Assembly: GCA_022823185.1 (NCBI GenBank)
Contig: JAJDXQ010000044.1
Coordinates: 1-64,000 of the forward strand
Reading direction: 5' to 3'
Source: Caldilineaceae bacterium
GTDB taxonomy: Bacteria > Chloroflexota > Anaerolineae > Caldilineales > Caldilineaceae
DNA length: 64,000 bases
Shown here piece after piece: positions 35,288 to 43,687 of the stretch. The translations under genes and the position numbers were made by a program. Numbering within the stretch: the stretch's first letter is position 1; every line of letters starts with the position of its first letter. The notes below the pieces were generated by a model. That model did not search any database. It saw only the letters and a list, made by a program, of their open reading frames with translations, and had not been told where the DNA came from.

Positions 35288-36259
35288 CTATTCGAAGAGA
35301 AAGCAAGAGGCAGTCTGTTTAGGTGTTATCCTGTAATTCTGCGGCGTGCCCGATGCGCATCGTTCCATGGCGTGGGGGCAGCGGTGATAGAATTTGCAGC
35401 CGTTTAGATTGATCGCGGCAGTCTCTTCAGAAGAGGCGGAAGCGCTGCGCCCTTCCCATCGAACATCAGGATCCGGCAAGGTGATCGATCCGACCAGAAG
35501 TTGTGTGTATGGGTGGTGAGGATCCTGAATGACGCCCTCAATGTCACCATACTCCATTACGGATCCGCCGTAAAGTATGTAAATGTCATCACTGATCTGA
35601 TAGGCGGTCGATAGGTCGTGGGTGATGTACAGAAAGGATATGCCGTACTCTTCTTTCAAATTTCGGAAAATCTCTAGGATGCGCATTTGCAGCGAGGCAT
35701 CAATCATAGAAACCGGTTCATCGGCCACGATGATGCGCGGCTTCAACAGAAAGGCGCGCGCGACCATGATTCTCTGACGCTGCCCCCCGCTGAGTTCATG
35801 CGGGTACTTTCCCAGTATTTCGTTGGGGCGTAGTCCTACCACCTCCATCGCTTCTTCAGTGATCCTTCGTCTTTCCGATCGTTCGTTGGTAAGTTTGAAC
35901 TTCTGGATCACAGTGTTGAAGACGGCATCCACCTTGTAAAACGGGTTGTACGTTCCAAAGGGATCTTGAAAGATCGCCTGAACCTCCCGCCGGAAAACGA
36001 ATCGCTCCCGACGTGACATTTCAGCAATGTCCTGGCCCCTGTATAGGATCTGACCCGATGTAGGGTGGATGAAGTCCAACGCGAGGTTCGCCAGCGTAGT
36101 CTTGCCGCTGCCGCTTTCGCCTGCGATCGTCGTGATTTTCGCTTCATCCTCCGCAAATCTGAGCGAAAAGTCCTCCAGGGCCGGCGGTGAAGGCTGTCGA
36201 AACAGTCCCCCTCCATATCTTTTTGTCAGATCGCGAATCTCAAGCAATGGGGGAGCCAT
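35288..36259 (-). CDS. Oligopeptide-type ABC transporter ATP-binding protein (DppF/OppF-like)
   Basis: A 323-residue ATPase with Walker A GESGSGKTT, the signature LSGGQRQR, Walker B IIVADEPVSMID and the H-loop ITHD. The C-terminal CKFYHRCPHAMERC is the Cys-rich oligopeptide/HPY extension that identifies the Opp/Dpp/Nik group. The start is ATG 36259, because GAGGTGA lies five bases upstream and overlaps the end of the preceding gene; the GTG at 36268 would overlap this site. Last gene of a five-gene importer (binding protein, two permeases, two ATPases), whose order matches dppABCDF. Confidence 0.93.
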   Translation of the reverse strand: MAPPLLEIRDLTKRYGGGLFRQPSPPALEDFSLRFAEDEAKITTIAGESGSGKTTLANLALDFIHPTSGQILYRGQDIAEMSRRERFVFRREVQAIFQDPFGTYNPFYKVDAVFNTVIQKFKLTNERSERRRITEEAMEVVGLRPNEILGKYPHELSGGQRQRIMVARAFLLKPRIIVADEPVSMIDASLQMRILEIFRNLKEEYGISFLYITHDLSTAYQISDDIYILYGGSVMEYGDIEGVIQDPHHPYTQLLVGSITLPDPDVRWEGRSASASSEETAAINLNGCKFYHRCPHAMERCASGTPQNYRITPKQTASCFLFE

Positions 36260-36264
36260 GAACG

Positions 36265-37338
36265 TCACCTCGTCTGATGCCCCGATGAGGCTTCAGTCCC
36301 CGCCCCAGCCATCGCGGCGCCCGCGCCGCTATCTGAACCCCCTGCCGAGTCGAACTGCTCAGGGGCGCTCAGCTTGTGGCACGCGGTCATATGGCCTGGG
36401 CGGAGTCGATGCATTGGAGGCGGCGTTTCCCGGCAGAAGGCAATGGCATGCGGACACCGAGGATGAAAAAGACAATTCTGCGGCGGATTGAGCAGGAAGG
36501 GCGGCAGCCCCGGAATCCCCCCGCCGCGCTTTTTCTCCCGTATTGAGGGCAGCGATGAAATGAGCGCCTGCGAATAGGGATGCTGCGGCTGGCGAAACAA
36601 CTCTCTTGTACCAGCCACTTCCACCAGCTTGCCCGCATACATCACGCCCACCCGGTCGGCGACCTGTGCGGTCATTCCCATATCGTGCCCAATCAAGATC
36701 ATCGAGGCGTTCAAACGTTCTTGCACGCCTATTAATGTCTCCATCACAGCCTTTTGAACAACAACGTCCAACGCGCTTGTCGGTTCATCCGCAATAATCA
36801 GTTCAGGCTCCAATGCGGTGGCCATGGCAATGCAGACCCGTTGCTTCATTCCTCCGCTCAGTTCATGGGGATACATGTCAGCCACATCCGCCGACAATTG
36901 CACTGTCTCTAGCAGATCGCCAATTCTCTCCCGCAGTTCCCGAATCGGCACTGCGCCCCTGTGCGTGACAATTGCGTCGGCAATCTGATCCTGCACGCGC
37001 ATTACCGGATTTAGAGAGTTCATCGCGCCCTGGGGAATCAGAGATATCCTGCTCCACCGCGACTGTCGCATCTCCTCATCGTTAAGGGACAGAATATCGC
37101 TTCCCTTAAGCAGGATTCTCCCCCCCTCGATCCGACCTGGCCGTTTGATTAGTCGCAGGATGGCCATGATGGTCGTTGTCTTGCCACAACCGCTCTCACC
37201 GATAAAGCCGAATCTCTCCTTTGGGTTGATGGTGAAACTGATGTCGTCGACCGCCTTGACCGGGCCCGCCTGCGTCCAATAGTAGACGCGCAGGTTTTCG
37301 ATTTGCAGCAGCGGAGCGCTATCAATGGCAACTGTCAT
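36265..37338 (-). CDS. Oligopeptide-type ABC transporter ATP-binding protein (DppD/OppD-like)
   Basis: A 357-residue ATPase with Walker A GESGCGKTT, signature LSGGMKQRV, Walker B IIADEPTSALD and H-loop IGHDMGM. The C-terminal CLFHPRCPHAIAFC extension again marks the oligopeptide group, followed by a Gly/Ala/Ser-rich tail of about 40 residues. ATG 37338 (MTVAIDSAPLLQ) is preferred to the first Met at 37395, which lies inside the preceding gene. Gaps to both neighbours are under 10 bases, so the cluster is one operon. Confidence 0.93.
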   Translation of the reverse strand: MTVAIDSAPLLQIENLRVYYWTQAGPVKAVDDISFTINPKERFGFIGESGCGKTTTIMAILRLIKRPGRIEGGRILLKGSDILSLNDEEMRQSRWSRISLIPQGAMNSLNPVMRVQDQIADAIVTHRGAVPIRELRERIGDLLETVQLSADVADMYPHELSGGMKQRVCIAMATALEPELIIADEPTSALDVVVQKAVMETLIGVQERLNASMILIGHDMGMTAQVADRVGVMYAGKLVEVAGTRELFRQPQHPYSQALISSLPSIREKKRGGGIPGLPPFLLNPPQNCLFHPRCPHAIAFCRETPPPMHRLRPGHMTACHKLSAPEQFDSAGGSDSGAGAAMAGAGTEASSGHQTR

Positions 37339-37345
37339 GGCACGC

Positions 37346-38269
37346 TCATTTGGCCCGCTCACGCAAACGCGGGTTGGCCAATTCGTCGAGTGCAAGGCTG
37401 ATGAGAAATAGGCTGATGAATATGATCATAAGGGCGACCGTCGGGGGCACCCACCACCACCACATACCCCGAAAGATCGCTGCGCCTTCGTAGGCAGCCT
37501 GCAAGATCATTCCAAGATTGGGCGTAAACAAAGGGCCTAACCCCAGGATCTGGATGCCAACCAGTGCCAGAATCGCGCCAGAAACCGCGCCGACAAAACC
37601 TGCCATAATGTATGGAAGCAGGTTGGGCATAATCTGCTTGATCGCGATTTCAAAATCGCTCTGCCCTGACAGCTTGGCCAGCGGCACAAACGCCCTCTCT
37701 CTCAGGCTTAGTGTTTGGGAACGAATCAGGCGGGTCGGACCTGCCCAGGCAAAAATGGCAATCACCAGCGCCGTGAATTCCAGCGTTGTCGTGCGAATGT
37801 ATGAGGCCAACACGACCAAAATCAGGAGGGAGGGAATTGTCAGAAAAATATCGGCCATCGTGCTGATGACGGCGTCAGTGTTTCCTCCGTAGTAGCCTCC
37901 CACAACGCCAAGCACGACACCGACCGCTGTTCCCAGCACACCGGCAATCAAACCAACCTTTAGTGAAGGATGTATGCCATGTATGATTAAAGCCCATACA
38001 TCTCGCCCAACGTTGTCTGTGCCCAACAGGTATTTCTCCGAAGGCCGGGCATTGAAGTCGCCCGCAGCGACTTTGGTCAGGTCAAAATCGACCATGTAAG
38101 AGCCCAAAATGCTGAAACCGGTAAGGCCAATAATCATTGCCAGACCCAGTGATAGCTTCCAGTTTCCCAGCCAATAGCGCACGCTGGCTCTCAAGCCGCG
38201 CGTTCCAATGGCCGGCTCTTCTGTGGGTGCAGTTTCCGGTCCTGTCTCCGGCAAGAATGCGGTGGTCAT
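37346..38269 (-). CDS. Oligopeptide-type ABC transporter permease (DppC/OppC-like)
   Basis: A 307-residue membrane permease: a short cytoplasmic N-terminus, then membrane segments including LGLAMIIGLTGFSILGSYM, the conserved HPLGTDNVGRD-like EKYLLGTDNVGRDVWALIIHG, and the ATPase-contacting loop SLRERAFVPLAKLSGQSDFE. It follows the DppB-like permease by 19 bases and precedes the first ATPase by 7. Partner of the DppB-like protein in the pore. Confidence 0.93.
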   Translation of the reverse strand: MTTAFLPETGPETAPTEEPAIGTRGLRASVRYWLGNWKLSLGLAMIIGLTGFSILGSYMVDFDLTKVAAGDFNARPSEKYLLGTDNVGRDVWALIIHGIHPSLKVGLIAGVLGTAVGVVLGVVGGYYGGNTDAVISTMADIFLTIPSLLILVVLASYIRTTTLEFTALVIAIFAWAGPTRLIRSQTLSLRERAFVPLAKLSGQSDFEIAIKQIMPNLLPYIMAGFVGAVSGAILALVGIQILGLGPLFTPNLGMILQAAYEGAAIFRGMWWWWVPPTVALMIIFISLFLISLALDELANPRLRERAK

Positions 38270-38288
38270 AACTGGTTGTCCCGGAAGA

Positions 38289-39296
38289 TTACTTTCTTGA
38301 ATAAGTGATACGCGGGTCGAGCCAGGGGTAAATCAAATCGATGATCAAGATGGCTACGGCAATGGACACGACCAGAAAGAAAGTGATGCCCTGAATGACA
38401 GGGAAGTCGTTGCTATTGATAGCTTCAAATAATCGTAAGCCCATCCCCGGATAGGAGAAGATAAGCTCGACTATTGTGGCGCCCGATACAACATATCCCA
38501 AGGTGATGGCCAGTGCCGTGAACTGAGGCAAAATGGCATTGCGCATGGCGTAGCGCAGGAAAATGCGCCTGTCCTTCAGCCCCTTTGCTTCAGCCAGTGT
38601 CAGATAATCCTCGCCCAACACCGTGACCATCATCCCCCGCATCCCCAAAACCCATCCTCCAACGCCGGCAATTATGATCGAGAAAGCGGGCAAGAGAGAG
38701 TGGTAGACCAGGTCCACGATGTATCCAAAGTCAAATCCTTCTTCTGGTAAGCGCCCCACTGAGACGACGCCGCTGTATGGAAACCAGCCCAATGAAAAGG
38801 CCAGGACGGAAACAAAAATGATGGCCAGAAGATAGTACGGAATGGGGGCAAGCATCATGAAGAAGGTGATCACTGCCCTGCCGAATTGGGGTGTGGTATG
38901 CCAGACCAGCAAGGCCCCGGCCAGGATTCCAAGCACAAAAGTGATCAGCGAAGTTGCCGTCAACAGGCCAATTGTATAGGGCAACGCCGCGGCAACAATC
39001 TGCGAAACCGTAGCGGGAAAGAAGCGAATGGAGTAACCAAGATCAAATCGGGCAAGCGCGGCCAGATATTTAAAATACTGAATGGGAAGCGGGTCATCCA
39101 GGCCAAATCGCTCGCGAAACATATTGATCAGTTCCGCGCTGTTTTCTACAGTTGCGCCCTGCTCTTCCATATCCCCAATCAACGCCGCAATGGGATCTCC
39201 AGGCGCCAGCCGGGGAATTACGAAGTTAAGCGTCGAAGCGACCCAGAGAATCAGGAAGAAGATGCCGAGGCGCCTCAGAATATAAGTCAGGCTCAT
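38289..39296 (-). CDS. Oligopeptide-type ABC transporter permease (DppB/OppB-like)
   Basis: A 335-residue permease starting TYILRRLGIFFLILWVASTL, with the family FVIPRLAPGDPIAALIG, the periplasmic loop before RFGLDDPLPIQYFKYL, and the cytoplasmic loop VTVLGEDYLTLAEAKGLKDR that meets the ATPase. The C-terminal VIQGITFFLVVSIAVAILII and DPRITY ending are standard. ATG 39296 has GGCGAG upstream. A perfect hairpin at 39383-39410 separates it from the binding-protein gene. Confidence 0.93.
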   Translation of the reverse strand: MSLTYILRRLGIFFLILWVASTLNFVIPRLAPGDPIAALIGDMEEQGATVENSAELINMFRERFGLDDPLPIQYFKYLAALARFDLGYSIRFFPATVSQIVAAALPYTIGLLTATSLITFVLGILAGALLVWHTTPQFGRAVITFFMMLAPIPYYLLAIIFVSVLAFSLGWFPYSGVVSVGRLPEEGFDFGYIVDLVYHSLLPAFSIIIAGVGGWVLGMRGMMVTVLGEDYLTLAEAKGLKDRRIFLRYAMRNAILPQFTALAITLGYVVSGATIVELIFSYPGMGLRLFEAINSNDFPVIQGITFFLVVSIAVAILIIDLIYPWLDPRITYSRK

Positions 39297-39382
39297 GTGC
39301 GCTCGCCATTTGCGGGAGGCGGGTAATCTGCCGCCAAGACGTTCCCGCTTGAGGAATCTATTTTGCTTCGAAGGGACAAGAT

Positions 39383-39410
39383 GTTGGAGAGGGCCCAGGC
39401 CCTCTCCAAC
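39383..39410 (-). promoter_or_regulatory. Perfect hairpin between the dpp-type binding-protein and permease genes
   Basis: A 13-base perfect inverted repeat, GTTGGAGAGGGCC at 39383-39395 and GGCCCTCTCCAAC at 39398-39410, with a 2-base gap. It starts 28 bases downstream of the binding-protein stop. There is no T-run, so partial termination or mRNA-end protection is more likely than full termination. Confidence 0.6.
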
Positions 39411-39437
39411 ATGAAAGCGTCAATCGTCGGCCGCAAT

Positions 39438-41216
39438 CTAGCCGGCCTGTTCGATCTCCATCACAAGCATAAGGAAGTTCTGCCACCAGTTGGGCGGATG
39501 GTGGTAGTCGTTCGCTTCGGTGGGCCAGTTGGTCCAATAGGTGGTCGTGTAGGGCACCACCCTTCTCTGTTGCGTCAGAGAAATGATCGGCAGTTCCTGC
39601 AGGCGGATTTCAAGAGCCCGGCGGAACAACTCATGCTGTCTTTCGGAACCCGGCGCCACGACCTGCATTTCGTCGACGATCTGGTCATACTCGGCATTTG
39701 CCCAGCCCCAGTGATTCAGGGAATGGCGTTCGCCCATAGGCTTCACCCATCGGCTGTGTAACAGGTTCAACTCGTCAAAGGGCTCTACCACACTGCCGCA
39801 GGCCACATGATGCGTCTCAATTTGGAAGTCGGCCGTCATCCGTGCGTCGTGATAGGTGGCGCCTGCCAGCGCACGCGGCGCCGCGTCGATGCCAACCTCC
39901 TGGAAGGCAGCAACCAGAACTTGCGGCAGGATCGGTTCTTCCGTCTTGAACAGGATGTCGACCTGTAGCGGTTCGCCATCCTTTTCATAGACGCCATTGG
40001 ACCCCATCACATAGCCCTTGCTTTCGAAAATCTCCTTGGCTCGCTCCGGATCGTGAACGGTCGAATTATACTGATCAAGCAGGTCCTGATTCTCTGTCAG
40101 CCACGACTGAACAGCCGGATAGTCCGGGAAGTTGTATGGCGAAACCTGACCGAAACCGCCTGTCAGGGAGTCACCAATCCGTTGGTTGGGAATGGCATAC
40201 GCGATCGCCCAGCGCATATCCGGGTCATCCCAAGGTTCGACTCGAGTATTGAAGCCCAACATTCCGGGGCAGGGATCGATCCAGGCATGGGGCTCGTTCT
40301 CGGTCCATCCAATGGCATTGGGATTCCTGCTGCGGACATCGATGAACGTGTCTATTCTGAGGCTTGGCTGGCCATCGACTTCATTGGCCACCAGCGCGGC
40401 TGCCTTGCGCTCGTCCGGCCCGGCTTCGACAAAGATGATTCGCTCAGGCTTGGGCAGTTCCTGGAACCCGGTCTCCGCGCCCCACCAGTCATCGCGTCGG
40501 TCAAATACAAACTCGGTCGAGGTAGCCTTGACAAGCTTGTACGGCCCCGTCCAGACAGGCCAACCTTGGTCCAGATCAAAGTTGCCAAACGTGTTGGGGT
40601 CTTGGTCGGCCCAAATGTGTTCCGGCACGATCCGGACGGCGCCCCAAATGCGGACACCAAAAGCGTTGACGATGAACCGCGGGTCAGGGTTCAGGAGCGA
40701 AATCCTGACAGTCTGGTCATCGACTGCCACAACGTCGGATACGTCAACAACCCGACTGGCGAATATCAGCGTGGGGTTTTCCTTGAGCATGTTGATCGTA
40801 AAGACGATGTCATCGGCGGTAAACGCTTCGCCGTCGCTCCAGGTAATTCCCTCGCGCAGCGGGATCGTTACCTCTGTGAACTCGTCGTTCCACTCGGCAG
40901 GGCCCGAAGCCAGCCAGGGAATCAGTTCACCTGTCTGGTAGTTCAGGTAGTACAGGGACTCGATCATGACCTGGTGGTGTCCCTGCGAATTGGTCGCGCC
41001 CGGATTCAGACCATTCTGTTCAGGCGCGGCGTGCGGGCCGCCCTCAAACCCAATAATCAACGTGTTTTCACGGGACATCTCCCCGCTTGTCGTTGCCTCA
41101 GCCTCCTGCATCTCCGTTGCTTCAGACGCCGCTTCGCCCGCAGGCGCGGCAGGCGCAGCGCAGGCTGAGATCGCAAGAGCCGCGACGAGTACGAAAAAGA
41201 TTAACTTGGACTTCAT
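39438..41216 (-). CDS. Oligopeptide-type ABC transporter binding lipoprotein (family 5)
   Basis: A 592-residue solute-binding protein of the SBP_bac_5 family. The N-terminus has a signal with lipobox ISAC followed by AAPAAPAG. The fold shows the typical ITWSDGEAFTADDIVFTINML, RISLLNPDPRFI and PYKLVKATSTEFVF segments. ATG 41216 follows AGGAG by seven bases; GTG 41219 is the alternative. It starts the five-gene operon and is read from the promoter at 41371-41399. Its ligand may be a peptide or an oligosaccharide, as both occur in this family. Confidence 0.93.
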   Translation of the reverse strand: MKSKLIFFVLVAALAISACAAPAAPAGEAASEATEMQEAEATTSGEMSRENTLIIGFEGGPHAAPEQNGLNPGATNSQGHHQVMIESLYYLNYQTGELIPWLASGPAEWNDEFTEVTIPLREGITWSDGEAFTADDIVFTINMLKENPTLIFASRVVDVSDVVAVDDQTVRISLLNPDPRFIVNAFGVRIWGAVRIVPEHIWADQDPNTFGNFDLDQGWPVWTGPYKLVKATSTEFVFDRRDDWWGAETGFQELPKPERIIFVEAGPDERKAAALVANEVDGQPSLRIDTFIDVRSRNPNAIGWTENEPHAWIDPCPGMLGFNTRVEPWDDPDMRWAIAYAIPNQRIGDSLTGGFGQVSPYNFPDYPAVQSWLTENQDLLDQYNSTVHDPERAKEIFESKGYVMGSNGVYEKDGEPLQVDILFKTEEPILPQVLVAAFQEVGIDAAPRALAGATYHDARMTADFQIETHHVACGSVVEPFDELNLLHSRWVKPMGERHSLNHWGWANAEYDQIVDEMQVVAPGSERQHELFRRALEIRLQELPIISLTQQRRVVPYTTTYWTNWPTEANDYHHPPNWWQNFLMLVMEIEQAG

Positions 41217-41370
41217 CACTTTTCTCCTTTGGCTTTGGTTGTGCCCTCGAAGCCCACCTGCGGTGGGCGTCTACCGAAACGACTCACATTCGAATGTCCA
41301 AAAGCTGTTGGAAAATGTTGCCTATAGGCTCCACCAGGATTCAGCTGCATGGTGGAGCGGCAGCGGGGAC

Positions 41371-41399
41371 AATATAGCCTACAAGACCCTGACTGTCAA
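41371..41399 (-). promoter_or_regulatory. Near-consensus promoter for the dpp-type operon
   Basis: On the minus strand: TTGACA (41399-41394), 17 bases, TATATT (41376-41371). Leader about 150 bases. It is divergent from the promoter at 41421-41449, only 21 bases away. Confidence 0.8.
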
Positions 41400-41420
41400 C
41401 CCAAGAGCTCTTCCCTGGCC

Positions 41421-41449
41421 TTGCCACCACGCTCCAACTGACTTATACT
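41421..41449 (+). promoter_or_regulatory. Sigma-70-type promoter for the PhyH gene at 41521
   Basis: TTGCCA at 41421-41426, 17-base spacer, TATACT at 41444-41449. Leader about 65 bases, with GGAGGA near the start codon. The rest of the 41220-41520 gap contains only the divergent promoter. Confidence 0.72.
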
Positions 41450-41520
41450 TTTCGACTATTGGCCCAACAAAATTCGGAACTGAGGGCAGCGATAGCACGC
41501 CCCAGTTCGGAGGACCTCAA

Positions 41521-42381
41521 ATGAACGAACGCGAGAAATTCCTATACGATCTTCAGGGCTTCCTTAAAGTGGAAAACTTCCTGTCCCCCGAAGAAGTGCG
41601 ATCACTTAACGACGCCTTCGACGCCAACTGGGACAAGGCAATTCCCGACCCCAATTCAGCCCCCGACGGGGACATGGCAGGAGATCTCCCGCGCGACTTC
41701 TTCAACGGAATGCTGACCTGGGAACAGCCTTGGTGCCAGCCTTTCCGCTACCTGCTGGCCCACCCAAAGCTGATCCCCTATCTGAACACAATGTTCGGCC
41801 GCGGCTGGAAAATGGATCACGCGCCATTTATGCTCGCTGCAACGGCCGGAACGGAGGGGCTGCGCCTACATGGGTCGACAAGCAGAGTGTTCGACGGCAC
41901 ACAACATTACAGCTATGCCAACGGCCAGATGCGTTGCGGCATGATCGTCTGTCAGTTCCAGCTGGCCGACGTGAACGAAGGCGATGGCGGGCTGTGCGTA
42001 ATTCCTGGAAGCCACAAGGCGAACTTCCCCATGCCCGAGGACATTGCCCGGTACGAAAAGAACCGGGAACTGGTCTACAATGTGCCCTGCAAGGCCGGCG
42101 ACATGGTGATCTTCAACGAAGCGACGATCCATGGAACACTGCCCTGGCGCGCAAAACAGCAGCGTCGCTCCCTCCTGTACCGCTTCTCTCCCAACTACCT
42201 GCACTTTGCCGGCGGCGTCTATGAGACATCCATGCCGGAATGGGTCGCCGAATTGACTCCGGCCCAACAGGCGGTGTTGGAGCCCCCCTACATCTACGAC
42301 CGTCCGATCATTGAAGACGATAGTGTAACGATCATTCGTCCCAAGCGTGTGCGCCCGGACGGAACGCTCCGGGAGGAGTAG
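41521..42381 (+). CDS. PhyH-family protein lacking the Asp of the HxD motif (HGS)
   Basis: A 286-residue PhyH-fold protein. FLYDLQGFLKVENFLSPEE opens the family and GGLCVIPGSHKANFPMP is the diagnostic strand. Through that alignment, the iron-binding HxD of the protein at 15860 becomes H117-G-S119 (LRLHGSTSRVFDG; CAT at 41869-41871, TCG at 41875-41877), so the carboxylate is missing. The distal His (TIHGTLPW) and Arg (QRRSLLYRF) are kept, as is a long conserved stretch between, so the protein is under selection. ATG 41521 follows GGAGGA and a good promoter. It is convergent with the MocA gene downstream. Confidence 0.87.
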   Translation: MNEREKFLYDLQGFLKVENFLSPEEVRSLNDAFDANWDKAIPDPNSAPDGDMAGDLPRDFFNGMLTWEQPWCQPFRYLLAHPKLIPYLNTMFGRGWKMDHAPFMLAATAGTEGLRLHGSTSRVFDGTQHYSYANGQMRCGMIVCQFQLADVNEGDGGLCVIPGSHKANFPMPEDIARYEKNRELVYNVPCKAGDMVIFNEATIHGTLPWRAKQQRRSLLYRFSPNYLHFAGGVYETSMPEWVAELTPAQQAVLEPPYIYDRPIIEDDSVTIIRPKRVRPDGTLREE

Positions 42382-42400
42382 CAGGTTTCTTCAGTCCCAG

Positions 42401-43564
42401 CTACGATTCGTGCCATGACATACCTTCGCCGCGCACAAGTGTTGCGCGGCGTTCGTATCTTCCAGGCCACTCAACCGGCAGTTCACCCTCTTCAACCATC
42501 AATTTGAGTGGATTGACCCGCGTCTTCAATGGGAGATAGATCCGCTGCCTTTTGCGCGCCGATTCATACAACGCCATCATTACCTCCTGGACCGCCCTCC
42601 CTCGTTCTCCTCCGCTGATGGCGTTCTCTACCCGCCCTTCAACCCAGCTAATCGCCTCCTCGCACTGGCGCGACCAACAGTCGTGCCATGGCGCCGACAG
42701 TGCCTCCCATCCCCTGGTCTTGCCGCTGAAATAGCGAACTGTCCCGATTTCGTAGTTGTAGCGCGCGGACAGACCTTCCGGCATGTGCATCGGCGCATCG
42801 GATGGGATCTCGCTCTCAGGATGGTAGGAGGTGCTGAGTTCCATGACTCCGTCAGTGCCTATGACACGGCATCCTTGGCCCAGCCCGAGAATCAAGTTCC
42901 CCATGATCAGGATGGTGGCGCCGTTGTCGCAGGCGGCAAGCCCAAGGCAGGCATCCTCGGCCGGCAGGCCGCGCTCCAACTGCTCCGTGGTCCGCTCCAC
43001 AGCGCCCATCACCCACTCCACACACGGCTCGTCCATCAGAAACAGCGCCAGGCGAATATTGTGCGAATTGGTGTTGAGCAGATTGCCGCCTGAATCCAGC
43101 TGTATCTGCAGGACGCGGCCGATCGCCCCCTCCCGGACCAACTCTCGGGCCTGAAGCCAAGTGGCATGGTGGGGCCGCTGATATGCGATCATCAGCTTGA
43201 CGCCGTTCCGCCGGCAGGCGGTCAACATCGCGTCGGCCTCCCCCAGGTCTACCGCCATCGGTTTCTGACAGATGATCGCTTTGGGCTGGCGTGCGGCAGC
43301 CGCGATCACCATCTCTGCATGCAGCTGGTGCCAGGAGCACACGTCAACAAAATCCAGCCTTTCACTGTCCAGCATCTGCCTGTAGTCCGCGTAACGATGT
43401 TCCTCCGGCACGCCGAAGAATTCGCCGAACTCCCGCAGCGCGTCCGCGTTTGAGTCCGCAATCGCGCCAATCGTCGTTGGCGTGCCTGCCACGCCTTGCC
43501 AAGCGCGTGCATGCACACGTGCGATGATGCCGCACGCGATGATTCCTGTACGATAGGTTGCCAT
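42401..43564 (-). CDS. Gfo/Idh/MocA-family oxidoreductase
   Basis: A 387-residue oxidoreductase with the Rossmann start TGIIACGIIARVHARAW and the catalytic-Lys strand AIICQKPMAVDLGEADAML. GGNLLNTNSHNIRLALFLM is the substrate-side segment equivalent to the GGxxxDxxxH motif, with Asn replacing the Asp. The C-terminus, about 40 residues longer than usual, is Arg-rich. ATG 43564 follows AGGAG. Substrate unknown. Confidence 0.9.
   Translation of the reverse strand: MATYRTGIIACGIIARVHARAWQGVAGTPTTIGAIADSNADALREFGEFFGVPEEHRYADYRQMLDSERLDFVDVCSWHQLHAEMVIAAAARQPKAIICQKPMAVDLGEADAMLTACRRNGVKLMIAYQRPHHATWLQARELVREGAIGRVLQIQLDSGGNLLNTNSHNIRLALFLMDEPCVEWVMGAVERTTEQLERGLPAEDACLGLAACDNGATILIMGNLILGLGQGCRVIGTDGVMELSTSYHPESEIPSDAPMHMPEGLSARYNYEIGTVRYFSGKTRGWEALSAPWHDCWSRQCEEAISWVEGRVENAISGGERGRAVQEVMMALYESARKRQRIYLPLKTRVNPLKLMVEEGELPVEWPGRYERRATLVRGEGMSWHES
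42427..42451. terminator. Candidate bidirectional hairpin between convergent genes
   Basis: A perfect 9-base stem CGCCGCGCA / TGCGCGGCG with a 7-base loop, 46 bases after the PhyH stop. It lies inside the last codons of the minus-strand MocA gene, so it may just reflect coding sequence. T-runs are weak on both sides. Confidence 0.35.
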
Positions 43565-43687
43565 ATTGTTCTCCTGCGATGGACGATATTGGGGGGAGAA
43601 GCCAGAAGAGACTCGGTGAAACGCGCAATCATTCAGTTCGCCCTTCGCGCGAACCTGTTGGAACCCACTTGGCCGGCCAGGCCGTTC

